64,000 nt of DNA, taken from contig NZ_JAUSRB010000002.1 in assembly GCF_030811595.1 (NCBI RefSeq), forward strand, positions 7,192,001 through 7,256,000. Reading direction: 5' to 3'. Shown one piece after another: positions 1 to 8,945 of the stretch. Below the pieces are notes generated by a model that was not told where the DNA came from, did no database searches, and saw only the letters and a list, made by a program, of their open reading frames with translations. The first letter of the stretch is position 1. Every line of letters begins with the position of its first letter. Origin of the DNA: Streptosporangium brasiliense. GTDB taxonomy: Bacteria; Actinomycetota; Actinomycetes; Streptosporangiales; Streptosporangiaceae. The position numbers were made by a program, and so were the translations under genes.

Positions 1-286
1 CACCCGGACGGGGTTGCCAGTCGCGGAGGACGGTCCCGTCCGCGTCCAGGATGCGCATGGCCTGTCCCTCGGGCCGGGACAGCGCCTGGAACTCCGCCAG
101 CAGCCCCGCCTTGCCCAGCGCGAGCTGGCCCATCCCTTCCTGCAGGTCCAGCGTGCCGCCCGGAGGACGGGCGTCGGGGGCGGGGTCGCGTTCGAGGACG
201 GTGACGGGGTGATCGTGGCGGTGCAGGACGCGGGCGAAGGTGAGGCCGGCGGGGCCGCCTCCAATCACGGCGATACGATGTCTCAT
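1..286 (-). CDS. FAD-dependent monooxygenase, N-terminal part (runs off the window)
   Basis: Reading leftwards from ATG at 286, the product begins MRHRIAVIGGGPAGLTFARV, a Rossmann nucleotide-binding start with the GxGxxG motif (GGGPAG), then an acidic ERDP where the second strand of a FAD-binding fold ends. A PPGGTLDLQ segment follows, typical of class A (TetX/PHBH-like) flavin monooxygenases. About 95 codons are present; the rest lies outside. It is divergent from the TetR-type gene at 340 with an inverted repeat between them, so it is probably that regulator's target. The substrate cannot be told from this fragment. Confidence 0.85.
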   Translation of the reverse strand, partial: MRHRIAVIGGGPAGLTFARVLHRHDHPVTVLERDPAPDARPPGGTLDLQEGMGQLALGKAGLLAEFQALSRPEGQAMRILDADGTVLRDWQPRPG

Positions 287-288
287 GT

Positions 289-321
289 CGATACACTGTA
301 TTGCCCTATTACAGCGTATCG
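289..321. promoter_or_regulatory. Operator-like inverted repeat between monooxygenase and TetR gene
   Basis: CGATACACTGTA at 289-300 and TACAGCGTATCG at 310-321 form 12-bp arms with one mismatch around a 9-bp spacer. It lies between two divergent start codons (286 and 340), the usual place for a TetR autoregulatory operator. Confidence 0.7.
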
Positions 322-339
322 CAACAGTACGATGTAACC

Positions 340-1032
340 ATGACTGTGTGGGATCGGCCGGAGCCGCCGACTCGCCCCGCGCCGCTCGACCGGGAGCGAA
401 TCGTTGCCGCCGCCATCGCGCTGGCCGACGAGGGCGGGCTGGAGGCGGTGTCGTTGCGCAAGGTCGCCGCCCGGCTGGAGGCCGGCCCGATGCGCCTGTA
501 CGGATACATCTCCACCAAGGAGGAGCTGTTCGACCTCATGGTGGACGAGGTCCACGCCGAGATCCTCCCCGAGGAGCGGCCCGGTGACTGGCGGGAGGTG
601 CTGCGCGTCCGCGCCCACCGCACCAGGCAGGCCACCCTCCGTCACGAATGGCTGGCCGACCTGCTCGGCGGCCGTCCGACCTTGGGCCCGAACGCCCTCG
701 CCGTGACTGAGGCCACGCTGGCCGCCTTCGACGGCCTCGCCGACCTCGAGACCGTCATGCGCGCCGTGGAGACCGTCAGCGCCTACTTCACCGGCGCGAT
801 CAGGCGCGAGATCGCGAACCTGCGGGCCGAGCGCGCCACGGGCCTGTCCGAGCGTGACTGGCAGCTCGCCTCCGGCCCGCATGTGACGAGGATGCTGGCC
901 ACGGGCCGCTTCCCCGCGCTGGCCAAGTTCGTGCACGACGGCACGGAGGTGGATGCTGAGACGTCCTTCGCGACCGGCCTGGACTGGGTCCTCGACGCCG
1001 TGGCCGCCAAACTCGCCCGGCCGCCGGCGTGA
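340..1032 (+). CDS. TetR/AcrR family transcriptional regulator
   Basis: 230 residues. An N-terminal helix-turn-helix (ALADEGGLEAVSLRKVAARL, then MRLYGYISTKEELFDLMVD) matches the TetR DNA-binding fold, with a larger helical ligand domain of the TetR_C type behind it. The frame stays open upstream to a TTG at 301, but ATG at 340 is preferred because the earlier codons lie inside the operator-like repeat. It is probably a repressor of the divergent FAD monooxygenase and of itself. The ligand is unknown. Confidence 0.85.
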   Translation: MTVWDRPEPPTRPAPLDRERIVAAAIALADEGGLEAVSLRKVAARLEAGPMRLYGYISTKEELFDLMVDEVHAEILPEERPGDWREVLRVRAHRTRQATLRHEWLADLLGGRPTLGPNALAVTEATLAAFDGLADLETVMRAVETVSAYFTGAIRREIANLRAERATGLSERDWQLASGPHVTRMLATGRFPALAKFVHDGTEVDAETSFATGLDWVLDAVAAKLARPPA

Positions 1033-1243
1033 CTCCCATGATGTCCAGGTGACATCCGTGGCACCGCATGACGCCGCCGGGCTGCGGACCTACCTGCTCG
1101 ACCGGTTCAAAGGCAAGCTCCGACCCCGATCCGAGTGACGCAAGCTGGTGGCGGCTGCCGCCTGAACCCGGGCCGGGCGACCAGCCCCCGGCCTGACGGG
1201 GGGATCCCTTACCAGCCGCGCCGCGCTGACGGATACTACGGGA

Positions 1244-3847
1244 ATGCGCTTGCTGGAGCGGGAGTCGTCGTTGGCGTCGCTGGCCGAGTACGCGGCCGAG
1301 GCCGAGCGTGGTGAGGGGCGGCTGGTCCTGGTCGCAGGCGAGGCGGGGGTCGGCAAGTCGGTGCTGGTCGAGCGGTTCCAGCAGGACCTGCCGGCGGCGC
1401 GGTGGTCGTGGGGAGCCTGTGACGGGCTGTTCACTCCGCGCCCGCTGGGGCCGCTGTTCGACCTGGCCGAGCAACTGGGCGGCCCGTTGCTGGAGCTGTG
1501 CCGCGCGGGCGCCGGGCGTGAGGAGCTGTTCCGGGGGCTGCTGCGCGAGGTCGGCGACTCGGGAACGCTGGACGTGGTCGTGGTGGAGGACATCCACTGG
1601 GCCGACGAGGCCACCCTCGACCTGCTGCGCTTCCTCGGCCGGCGGCTGCGCGGCAGCGCGCTGCTGCTCCTCGCCACCTACCGCGACGACGGCCTGGCGG
1701 CCGCCGATCCGCTGCGCGTCACCCTGGGCGATCTGGCCTCGCAGCGCTCGACCAGGCGCATCGGCCTGGCGCCCCTGTCCACCCAGGCGGTACGCGAACT
1801 GGCCGGGGGAAGCGACGCCGACGCCGACGCGCTGCACCGGATGACCGGCGGCAACCCGTTCTACGTGACCGAGGTCGTCCAGGCCGGCATGCACGAGGTT
1901 CCCGGGTCGGCGCGGGACGCGGTCCTGGCGCGCGCCGCGCGCCTCAGCAGCGCGGCCCGCCAGGTGCTCGACGTCGCGGCGCTGACCGGGACCAGGGTGG
2001 AGTGGAGGCTGCTGGAGGCGGTGACCCCGTGCCCGGCCCCGGCCGTGGACGAGCTGCTGGCGTGCGGGCTGGTGACCGGCGACGGCGAATGGCTGCGCTT
2101 CCGCCATGAGATCGCCCGGCTGGCGGTGGAGGGGGCGGCGCCCGCGCGCCGGGGCCGCACGATCCACGGCCTGGTCCTGGCGGCGCTGGCCGCGCTGGGC
2201 TGTGACGACGACGCCCGGATGGCCTTCCACGCCGAGGCGGCGGGGGACGCCGCCGCGGTCCTGCGCCATGCTCCCGCCGCCGCCCGCCGCGCCGCGTGGC
2301 TGGCCTCCCACCGCGAGGCGGCGGCACAGTACCGGCGAGCCCTGCGCTTCGCGGCCGAGGCGGACGCCGCGACCGTGGCCGAGCTGTGCGAAGGACTGGC
2401 CGACGAGGCGGTGCTGCTCGACCAGTGGCAGGACGCGGCCGAGGCGTGCGAGCGCGCGCTGGCGCAGTGGCGCCAGGCGGGCGAGCGGCTGCGGGAGGGC
2501 GCCGCGCTGCGACGGCTGTCACGCATCAAGTGGAACCTGTGCCACGGCGAGGTGTCCGCCGCCGAGGCCGCGGTGTCCGTCCTGGAACCGCTCGGGCCCG
2601 GCACCGAGCTGGCCTGGGCGTACGCCTCGTTGGCCAACCACCGGATGCTGCGCTACGAGCACGACATGGCCGAGGGCCTGGCGCTGCGGGCGCAGGAGCT
2701 GGCCGAGCGGCTCGGCGCCACCGACGTGCTCAGCGACGCGCTCAACACCCGGGCCGCGTGCGCCTGGATCCGGGGCGGCGCGTGGGAGGACCGGATACGC
2801 CGCGCGCTGGAGGTCGCCCTGGCAGGGCGGCACCAGGACCAGGCGGGCCGGGCGTTCACGAACCTGGTCGCCATGCACAGCGGCCGGCGGCGCTTCGCCG
2901 AGGCGGAACGGTGCCTGGCCCAGGGCATCGCCTACTGCGACGAGCACGACCTGCCCACGTACGGGACATGCCTGCGCGGCGAGCAGGCCACCGTCATGGA
3001 GCGCACCGGACGCTGGGAGGAGTCGCTGGCGATCAGCGCCGGCATCCTGGCCACAGTGGGCCGGTCCCCGTCCAACCGGATGTGCACGGTGCGCAGGATC
3101 GGCTCGGTCCTGGCCCGCCGCGGCGAACCGGGTGTCTGGGAGCACCTCGACGAGGCGGCCGACCTGGCCGACCGCACCGGTGAGCCGCAGCAGATCGTCC
3201 CTGTACGGCTGACCCGGGCCGAGGCGTACTGGCTGGAGGGCAAGGCGGTCCAGGCGCGGCGCGAGGCGGAGCTGGCCCATGACGTCGCCGCTCCGTCCGA
3301 CGCCTGGGACCGCGGCGCGGTCGCGGTCTGGCTGGCGCGCACCGGCTCCCCTCGCGCGCCGCAAGGAGCGTTTCCCGAGCCGTACCGGCTGGAGCTCGAC
3401 GGCGACCCGGCCGGGGCGGCGCGGGCCTGGACCGAGCTGGGCTGCCGCTATGACGCCGCGCTGGCCCTGTGCGGCGCGGGCGGGGAGCCGGAGCTGCGCG
3501 AGGCCCTGCGGATCTTCACTGACCTCGGCGCCTTCCCCGCGGCGCGCATCGTCAGGCAGGAGTTGCGCAGGCTCGGCGTCCGGTCGCTGCCGGCCGGGCC
3601 GCGCGCGGCCACGCGGGAGCATCCCTCCGGGCTGACCCGGCGCGAGCGGGAGGTGCTCGCCCTGGTCTGCGCGCAGCACTCCAACGCCGAGATCGCCGCC
3701 GAGCTCTTCATCTCGGTCAAGACAGCCGGCCACCACGTCTCGGCGATCCTCGCCAAGCTGGGCGCGCCCAGCCGGGCCGCCGCCGCCAAGGAGGCCGTCC
3801 GCCTCGGCCTGACCGAGGCGCACATCCAGGCCACCACGGAAGTCTGA
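1244..3847 (+). CDS. LAL-type LuxR family regulator (AAA ATPase plus TPR-like plus HTH)
   Basis: 867 residues, normal for large ATP-binding LuxR regulators. Walker A (GEAGVGKS, residues 32-39) is followed by a Walker B-like VVVVEDIHWAD near residue 115. A long alanine-rich helical middle resembles TPR repeats. The C-terminus is a LuxR HTH (LTRREREVLALV, then NAEIAAELFISVKTAGHHVSAIL). Such proteins are cytoplasmic activators, often of secondary metabolism or catabolism. No biosynthetic cluster is adjacent, so the target is unknown. About 210 bp without a recognisable gene separate it from the TetR gene upstream. Confidence 0.93.
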   Translation: MRLLERESSLASLAEYAAEAERGEGRLVLVAGEAGVGKSVLVERFQQDLPAARWSWGACDGLFTPRPLGPLFDLAEQLGGPLLELCRAGAGREELFRGLLREVGDSGTLDVVVVEDIHWADEATLDLLRFLGRRLRGSALLLLATYRDDGLAAADPLRVTLGDLASQRSTRRIGLAPLSTQAVRELAGGSDADADALHRMTGGNPFYVTEVVQAGMHEVPGSARDAVLARAARLSSAARQVLDVAALTGTRVEWRLLEAVTPCPAPAVDELLACGLVTGDGEWLRFRHEIARLAVEGAAPARRGRTIHGLVLAALAALGCDDDARMAFHAEAAGDAAAVLRHAPAAARRAAWLASHREAAAQYRRALRFAAEADAATVAELCEGLADEAVLLDQWQDAAEACERALAQWRQAGERLREGAALRRLSRIKWNLCHGEVSAAEAAVSVLEPLGPGTELAWAYASLANHRMLRYEHDMAEGLALRAQELAERLGATDVLSDALNTRAACAWIRGGAWEDRIRRALEVALAGRHQDQAGRAFTNLVAMHSGRRRFAEAERCLAQGIAYCDEHDLPTYGTCLRGEQATVMERTGRWEESLAISAGILATVGRSPSNRMCTVRRIGSVLARRGEPGVWEHLDEAADLADRTGEPQQIVPVRLTRAEAYWLEGKAVQARREAELAHDVAAPSDAWDRGAVAVWLARTGSPRAPQGAFPEPYRLELDGDPAGAARAWTELGCRYDAALALCGAGGEPELREALRIFTDLGAFPAARIVRQELRRLGVRSLPAGPRAATREHPSGLTRREREVLALVCAQHSNAEIAAELFISVKTAGHHVSAILAKLGAPSRAAAAKEAVRLGLTEAHIQATTEV

Positions 3848-3961
3848 GCGCGCGGGAAATCTAGGCAACGCGCGGCGCAACATAGGGAACCGCTCCCGAT
3901 CCGGCCCCCCGGCCCCCGTCCTTACGGTTGGCGGGACTCACCACGGAACGGGAGGCCCTGC

Positions 3962-4213
3962 ATGCCGCTCTACATGGACGTCCACACCATCGCCCAGGGC
4001 GTCGCGATGGCCGACGTCGCCCAGGCGCACAAGGCGGACCTGCAGCAGCAGGCCCGACACGACGTCAGCTACCTGCGCTACTGGGTCGACGAGAGCCAGG
4101 GCAAGATCTTCTGCCTGGTCGAGGCGCCGTCGGCGGAGGCGGCCGCGGCGGTGCACCGCGAGGCCCACGGGCTGGTCGCCGACCACATCTTCCAGGTGCA
4201 GGAAGGCAGCTGA
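3962..4213 (+). CDS. DUF4242 family protein (small nickel-binding ferredoxin-like fold)
   Basis: 83 residues, the full length for DUF4242. The MPLYMDVHTI start, the central RYWVDESQGKIFCLVEAP strand and the EAAAAVHREAHGLVADHIFQV end match this family, whose Streptomyces member SCO4226 was described as a nickel-binding protein. His, Cys and Asp residues that could bind metal are present. GGGAGG sits about 8 bp before ATG. It lies just downstream of the LAL regulator with a 114-bp gap that may hold its own promoter. The cellular role is not established. Confidence 0.85.
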   Translation: MPLYMDVHTIAQGVAMADVAQAHKADLQQQARHDVSYLRYWVDESQGKIFCLVEAPSAEAAAAVHREAHGLVADHIFQVQEGS

Positions 4214-4272
4214 CCAGCCCCAGCACCAGCACGACACCAACCGAAACCCGCAACAGGAAGCGAGAAACGCAC

Positions 4273-4935
4273 ATGAACCAGATCTTCTCCGGACGCGCAC
4301 GACGTTCCTCCGCGCCGCGAGCCGGGCGGCGGGCGGCGGCGCCGCTGCTGCTGGCCGCGGCGATCTCCATGGCCGCCTGCCTCGTGCCGACCGCCGCGAA
4401 CGCCTCCGACCAGCCGGCGCCGCTGTCTGTGCCGGGGCCGGGGCAGCCGACCGGAGGGCCGGTGGCGCCTCCGCCGGGACCGGGGCCACTGGCCCTCGGC
4501 GGCTTCTTCAAGATGCAGGAGGCCGAGCAGAGCATGTGCCTGGACGTCAAGGATGCCTCCACCGCCGAGAACGCCCTGCTCCAGCGCATCACCTGCAAGG
4601 GCAACGACGCCCAGCTGTGGCTGCCGACCCTGCTGTCGGTCGACGGCTCCGGCGCCTTCGTCTACCAGTTGGCCAACCGGGGCAGTGGCAAGTGCGTCGA
4701 GGTCAGGAACGAGTTCGCCACGTTCGGCGCGCAGGTGGTGCAGCACACCTGCGACCCCAGCCGCCTGGCCGGTGAGCGCTGGCTGCACCAGGGGGAGATC
4801 CCGTCCACGGGCGTGGGCTTCGGCCAGCTGAGGTCGGCCCTGGACCCCACCCTGTGCCTGGACACCCTCGGGACGCTGGCCAAGGTCTTCACCTGCACCA
4901 CGCCCAACGACGCCCAGCTGTGGCGCTTCCAGTGA
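4273..4935 (+). CDS. Secreted ricin B-type lectin (RICIN domain) protein
   Basis: 220 residues from ATG 4273. An arginine-rich N-terminus, a hydrophobic stretch and an ANAS cleavage region near residue 44 make an export signal. A proline/glycine linker follows, then one beta-trefoil RICIN domain with QxW-type repeats (AQLWLP, ERWLHQ, AQLWRFQ) and paired cysteines around CLDV and CLDT. The family binds carbohydrates, usually as a module of secreted glycosidases or toxins; here no catalytic domain is attached. The short gap to the DUF4242 gene suggests co-transcription. Confidence 0.85.
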   Translation: MNQIFSGRARRSSAPRAGRRAAAPLLLAAAISMAACLVPTAANASDQPAPLSVPGPGQPTGGPVAPPPGPGPLALGGFFKMQEAEQSMCLDVKDASTAENALLQRITCKGNDAQLWLPTLLSVDGSGAFVYQLANRGSGKCVEVRNEFATFGAQVVQHTCDPSRLAGERWLHQGEIPSTGVGFGQLRSALDPTLCLDTLGTLAKVFTCTTPNDAQLWRFQ

Positions 4936-4987
4936 CCTTGATGCCCGGACGCCGGGCCCGCGCCGGATGAGGTGAGGCCCCGCTGGC

Positions 4988-5194
4988 ATGGCACCGGCAC
5001 CGCGAGGGCCTCCCCCCCTGTCGGCCGGGAAGGCGCTGACCGTCCGGGTGGCGGCCGACGCCTTCCTGGGCTCGCTCGACAGTCCCAACACCCCCCGCAG
5101 CTACGCGATCGGCGTGGGCAGGACCGCCGAACGGCTCGGCGAGGTCCGATCGCCGGCACTGAACGTCAACCTGTTTGCCGAAGATCCCTACTGA
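4988..5194 (+). pseudogene. N-terminal fragment of a tyrosine recombinase (integrase remnant)
   Basis: The 68-codon frame contains LTVRVAADAFLGSLDSPNTP followed by RSYAIGVGRTAERLGE, which resembles the SAM-like core-binding start of phage-type integrases. The frame then ends, with no catalytic domain behind it. Two further integrase fragments occur near 26.8-27.3 kb. I read this as a relic; it may still be translated as a short peptide. Confidence 0.6.
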
Positions 5195-5206
5195 AGGGTA
5201 GGGATC
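5183..5206. terminator. Hairpin at the end of the integrase fragment
   Basis: GATCCCTAC (5183-5191) and GTAGGGATC (5198-5206) are perfect 9-bp arms with a 6-bp loop containing the TGA of the fragment. There is no long T tract, which is common in actinomycete terminators. Confidence 0.55.
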
Positions 5207-5290
5207 AAAGGTTCATATCATCGCGGATCATCCTCTCGGAGCTGATCCGCTGCTTCATCCTGGCCCCCGCTCAAAGTGACCGGCGTAGTG

Positions 5291-5331
5291 CGACCTAGGT
5301 AGTCAGATGACCCGCGCAGTCCGACCTAGGT
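5291..5331. promoter_or_regulatory. Tandem ACCTAGGT palindromes upstream of the hydrolase gene
   Basis: CGACCTAGGT occurs at 5291-5300 and again at 5322-5331, each copy preceded by an AGT-containing stretch (GTAGTG, GCAGTC). Start-to-start distance is 31 bp, three helical turns, so two dimers could bind on one face. The repeats lie 63-103 bp before ATG 5394. No regulator can be assigned. Confidence 0.5.
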
Positions 5332-5393
5332 GGCACATAACCGGCGACTTGAGGTGGATGTGCCGACACCGGTCCCTCCTCAAGGATGGTCAA

Positions 5394-6848
5394 ATGACTG
5401 AGGCAGTCGGGGGACTTGGCATGTCGCCCCTAGAGATTCTGGTCTTTCTGGGTGCCGTTGCACTGGTACTGGCCCGCTGGTTCCCGGTCGGCGCCCGCCG
5501 GCCGGTCACACTCGCCGCAATGGTGACTGTCGTGCTGTCCGGAGCGGTGCTGATCGTGCTTGGGGTGCGCTGGCAGCTCTTACCTGTACTCGCAGGCGCC
5601 GCGATCGCGCTCCTGTTCGCCGCTCCCCCACTGCTGCGACGGCCCACCGGACGACCCGCGTGGCGGGCCCGGTGGTGGCTGGCCCTGCCGGGATCGGCGG
5701 CGTGCCTCGCTCCGATCGCGGGGGGCGCAGTGGCCGCGTGGGCGCTACCCCTGCCGGTGTTCCCCGAGCCGTCGGGCCAGTACGCGGTCGGCACCACTGT
5801 GATGCAGTGGACCGATCCCGATCGCCCCGAGATCGCCACCTCCGAGCCCGATGACCGGCGCACGGTTGTGGTCCAACTCTGGTATCCCGCGCAGAAGAGC
5901 CCTGCGGACCTCAAGCGGGCACAGTATCTCGGACGCACCGCACAAGAGGCGCGTGTTGTCTCCCAGGGCCTGGCCGGCTACCTCGGCGTGCCCGGCTTCC
6001 TCCTCGATGAGATTCCGCGCGCCCACACAAGCTCGGTGTTCGATGCGGCGGTGGCCGACGGAGGCGGAAGATTCCCCCTCGTGCTGTTCTCCCCCGGGCT
6101 GGGAGGAGTGCGCACCCAGAACACCGCCTGGGCAGAGGAACTGGCCAGCCGCGGCTACGTCGTCGCAGCTCTTGATCACCCTTACGACTCGGCCGCTGTC
6201 ACTGTCGCCGACGGCCGAACGATCCGCACGCGGATCAGAGCCACCGGCGATCGGGCCGAGGACGAGAGGCTGGCAGCCGGCTGGACGGCGGTTCGGGCCG
6301 CCGATCTCAGCTTCGCCCTCACTCAGCTCGGCCGTCTCGACCGGGGCGACATCCCAGGCCCGTTGACCGGGCGCCTCGACACCGATCGGGCTGCGGCGAC
6401 CGGGCATTCCATAGGCGGGGGCTCCGCCTTGCAGGCCGCCCGCCAAGATCCCCGGTTCGTGGCCGTCATCAACCTGGACGGCTTCCCCTACGACCCCGCC
6501 CCACGACCGTTTCACCAGCCAGTACTCGCGCTCACCCACCCTGTGGACCCAGCTGAGAACCCGATCTACATCCCCCGCCTCACGCGGGTCCTCAAGCTCA
6601 GCACCACGACGAGCTACCGGGTCACCGTCCCTGGTACGGCGCATCTCACCTTCACTGACGCGCCGCTCTACATGCCACCCGTGCCCGCACTCGTCGGCTC
6701 ATTGGGCCGCACCCTGGGACCGGATATCACCGCCGCAGCCAGCGCCGCATTCCTGGACGCCACACTCCGGGGCAAGCCCGGCGACATCGCCGCGCTTCTG
6801 TCGACGTACGGTGACCTCACCGTCCATCACGCAGCAAAAACCCGGTGA
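5394..6848 (+). CDS. Membrane-anchored alpha/beta hydrolase (PAF-acetylhydrolase-like)
   Basis: 484 residues from ATG 5394, chosen because AAGGA lies 7 bp upstream; a second ATG at 5421 is possible. Three or four hydrophobic segments fill the first 130 residues. The catalytic region has the oxyanion part FPLVLFSPGLGG, a GHSIGGG nucleophile elbow (Ser near residue 339), an acid region INLDGFP and a late GTAHLTF histidine. The pattern fits the PAF-acetylhydrolase/chlorophyllase group of carboxylic ester hydrolases, with the active domain probably outside the membrane. Substrate unknown. Confidence 0.85.
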   Translation: MTEAVGGLGMSPLEILVFLGAVALVLARWFPVGARRPVTLAAMVTVVLSGAVLIVLGVRWQLLPVLAGAAIALLFAAPPLLRRPTGRPAWRARWWLALPGSAACLAPIAGGAVAAWALPLPVFPEPSGQYAVGTTVMQWTDPDRPEIATSEPDDRRTVVVQLWYPAQKSPADLKRAQYLGRTAQEARVVSQGLAGYLGVPGFLLDEIPRAHTSSVFDAAVADGGGRFPLVLFSPGLGGVRTQNTAWAEELASRGYVVAALDHPYDSAAVTVADGRTIRTRIRATGDRAEDERLAAGWTAVRAADLSFALTQLGRLDRGDIPGPLTGRLDTDRAAATGHSIGGGSALQAARQDPRFVAVINLDGFPYDPAPRPFHQPVLALTHPVDPAENPIYIPRLTRVLKLSTTTSYRVTVPGTAHLTFTDAPLYMPPVPALVGSLGRTLGPDITAAASAAFLDATLRGKPGDIAALLSTYGDLTVHHAAKTR

Positions 6849-6866
6849 TCGTTTCCAGTCACCGCG

Positions 6867-7613
6867 CTAGGCGGCCTCCAGGACGAAGAACAGGAAGCTC
6901 AGGAAGGCCCCGGAGGGGAAGTTCGCAAACTCGTCGGGGAAGAGTTCACGGGCGCCTGGCGCGGGGCGCGGTTCGCTGACGACGGCTATCCGAAAGCCGG
7001 CCGCGGTGAAAGCGTCGGTCATCGCGTGCAGCGGCCGGTGCCAGAAAGTCAGCTCGGCGCTCTGGCCGCTGAAGGTGAACTCCTCGGACCATTTTCGGGT
7101 CGCGAAATAGTTGGCACCGGGACCGGCCAGCTTCTGACTGACGAAGGGATGATTATCGGCCACGATGAGTCGGCCGCCGGGCGCCAGCACGCGCCGCAGC
7201 TCGGCCAGCGGTGCCTTCCAGTCCTCCAGGTAGTGCAGCACCAGGCACGCGATGACATCGTCGAACGCGCCGTCGGGGAACGGCAGGGGGCTGCGTAGAT
7301 CGGCCGGGAGCAGGGCCGCGCCGTCGCCGAGCCGCTGCCTGGCCAGCTCCAGCATCTTCGTGCTGGAGTCGACGCCGGTCACGATGGCACCCCGGTCGCG
7401 CAGCGCCGCGAGCAGCGGGCCGGCACCGCAGCCGACGTCAAGGATCCGCCGCCCTGTCACGTCCCCGGCCAGGTCCAGGATCGCGGGCCGGGTGTAATAG
7501 CCGTTGATGAGGTTGGACTCCGTCTCGGCCGCGTACGCCTCGGCGAAGCTGTCGTAGTCGTTGGCCACAGCCTGGTCTGCGGGCCCGGCGGAACTCTCAA
7601 GATCGGGAGACAT
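6867..7613 (-). CDS. Class I SAM-dependent methyltransferase
   Basis: 248 residues. Motif I is ILDVGCGAGPLLAAL, followed by the acidic VTGVDSS and the post-motif region DDVIACLVLHYLEDW with LRRVLAPGGRLIVADNHP, a Methyltransf_11 pattern. The C-terminus (GAFLSFLFFVLEAA) is hydrophobic. ATG 7613 is preferred over ATG 7622 because AGGA sits 8 bp upstream. It is convergent with the hydrolase gene, 18 bp apart. The small-molecule substrate cannot be inferred. Confidence 0.88.
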   Translation of the reverse strand: MSPDLESSAGPADQAVANDYDSFAEAYAAETESNLINGYYTRPAILDLAGDVTGRRILDVGCGAGPLLAALRDRGAIVTGVDSSTKMLELARQRLGDGAALLPADLRSPLPFPDGAFDDVIACLVLHYLEDWKAPLAELRRVLAPGGRLIVADNHPFVSQKLAGPGANYFATRKWSEEFTFSGQSAELTFWHRPLHAMTDAFTAAGFRIAVVSEPRPAPGARELFPDEFANFPSGAFLSFLFFVLEAA

Positions 7614-7865
7614 GCGGCCCATCCTGGCATACTTGCCCGTTCGCGCACGGGCCGTACGCCCCGGTTCACCCGGAGGAACTCCTCAAGATCCGCCGAGACG
7701 ACGACCTTGGTGCCACGCAGGCCTCCTGCCCCCTCGTCCATGAGCCCGACTGCAGATCGGACGGCCGGTGTGGCCGATCACTGTCGACAGGATCCGCCTT
7801 CTCTCACGCGGTGTCCGGAGCGAAAGGAGTTTCGGGGACGTCGGGTGAGGACCCAGACTTCTGCC

Positions 7866-8804
7866 ATGCGTCATGTGCCTTTTCCCAAGATCCCGGTTGC
7901 GTCGGGCGCTGCCGTCGCCGCCAATGGCATCTGGATCTCTACTGAGAAGATTCACGGAGCACAGCTGGTCATCGCCTATGACGGCCGGGAGTTCCGGGTC
8001 GGCAAGCGCAAGGCCTGGCTACGCGGAGAGGAGGCATTCTTCGGCTGGCAACTGCTGCGCGCCGAACTGGAGCAAGCGGCCAGGGCGGCGTTGTCTCTGG
8101 GCGGCACGGTGGTGCGTGTCTACGGGGAGTTGTACGGCGGCCACTATCCACACGGCGAAGTCGCGCCGGTGCCCGGGGTCAGCGCGGTGCAGACCGGGGT
8201 TTGGTACAGCCCGGACCTGCGTTTCGCGCTCTTCGACGTGCTCCGACACGACCATCCCGACGACGCCGGCCTCTTGCTGCCCTATACCGACGTGGCAGCC
8301 GTGGCGGCCTCCGCCGGACTCGATGTCGTGCCCCTGCTCGGCAGGGGCCCCAGGCACGAGTTGGACGCCCTGCCTCTGCGATTCCCCACCCAAGTGTCGC
8401 GCCGGCTCGGTCTGCCGGACATCCCGGGCAACCTCGCGGAAGGGATCGTCATGCGTCCTGACATCTCTGCGACGTCGCAACAGCGCCCGATCATCAAGAT
8501 GAAGATCGAAGAGTTCGACGAGCAGCGCTTTGACGAGAGCCAGCCTTGGAACCAGCACACGCAGCTTGCCTTGAGCGACCTGCGCCGAATCGCCCGGACC
8601 ATGGTGAACGGACCACGGCTGGACAGCGCGCGGTCCAAGACGGGGCCCGAGTCCTTCCGCGAGTTCGTGGACGAGGTCGTGCTCGACGTCATGGTCGATC
8701 TGACCGATGCCTTCCCCTCCGCCATGGCGGCCCTCGGTGATGGCGGAGAGGACGAACTGCACGCGCATCTGAGGGAGGTCGTCCGAGCGATGCGCCACGA
8801 GTGA
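7866..8804 (+). CDS. Rnl2-type RNA ligase family protein
   Basis: 312 residues. The nucleotidyltransferase signature is clear: motif I EKIHG (Lys28 would form the lysyl-AMP intermediate), motif III LRFALFDV, motif IV LAEGIVMRP and motif V IIKMKIEEF. This matches the T4 Rnl2/RNA-editing-ligase-like group that seals RNA ends using ATP. The last 90 residues are helical and unlike the T4 enzyme. No partner such as a kinase-phosphatase or RtcB/Hen1 lies nearby. The start is the first ATG of the homologous part; no strong ribosome site is visible. Confidence 0.85.
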   Translation: MRHVPFPKIPVASGAAVAANGIWISTEKIHGAQLVIAYDGREFRVGKRKAWLRGEEAFFGWQLLRAELEQAARAALSLGGTVVRVYGELYGGHYPHGEVAPVPGVSAVQTGVWYSPDLRFALFDVLRHDHPDDAGLLLPYTDVAAVAASAGLDVVPLLGRGPRHELDALPLRFPTQVSRRLGLPDIPGNLAEGIVMRPDISATSQQRPIIKMKIEEFDEQRFDESQPWNQHTQLALSDLRRIARTMVNGPRLDSARSKTGPESFREFVDEVVLDVMVDLTDAFPSAMAALGDGGEDELHAHLREVVRAMRHE

Positions 8805-8945
8805 GAGCAGCCGCGTCGGGTCCGGCAGCGACAAGGCCGGTCAGCGGCAAGCCCACCGATTGCCTGGTGGCAAGGTCTTCCACCCGCATCGTCGAGTCCT
8901 GGCTGCCTTGATCGTGCAAAGGGTCATTTCGGCGGACCACACGAG

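Noticed and set aside
800-2311. Open frame of about 500 codons on the minus strand opposite the LAL regulator
   Set aside because: It runs antisense to strongly conserved ATPase sequence and encodes only low-complexity Arg/Gln/Gly-rich text; a GC-rich shadow.
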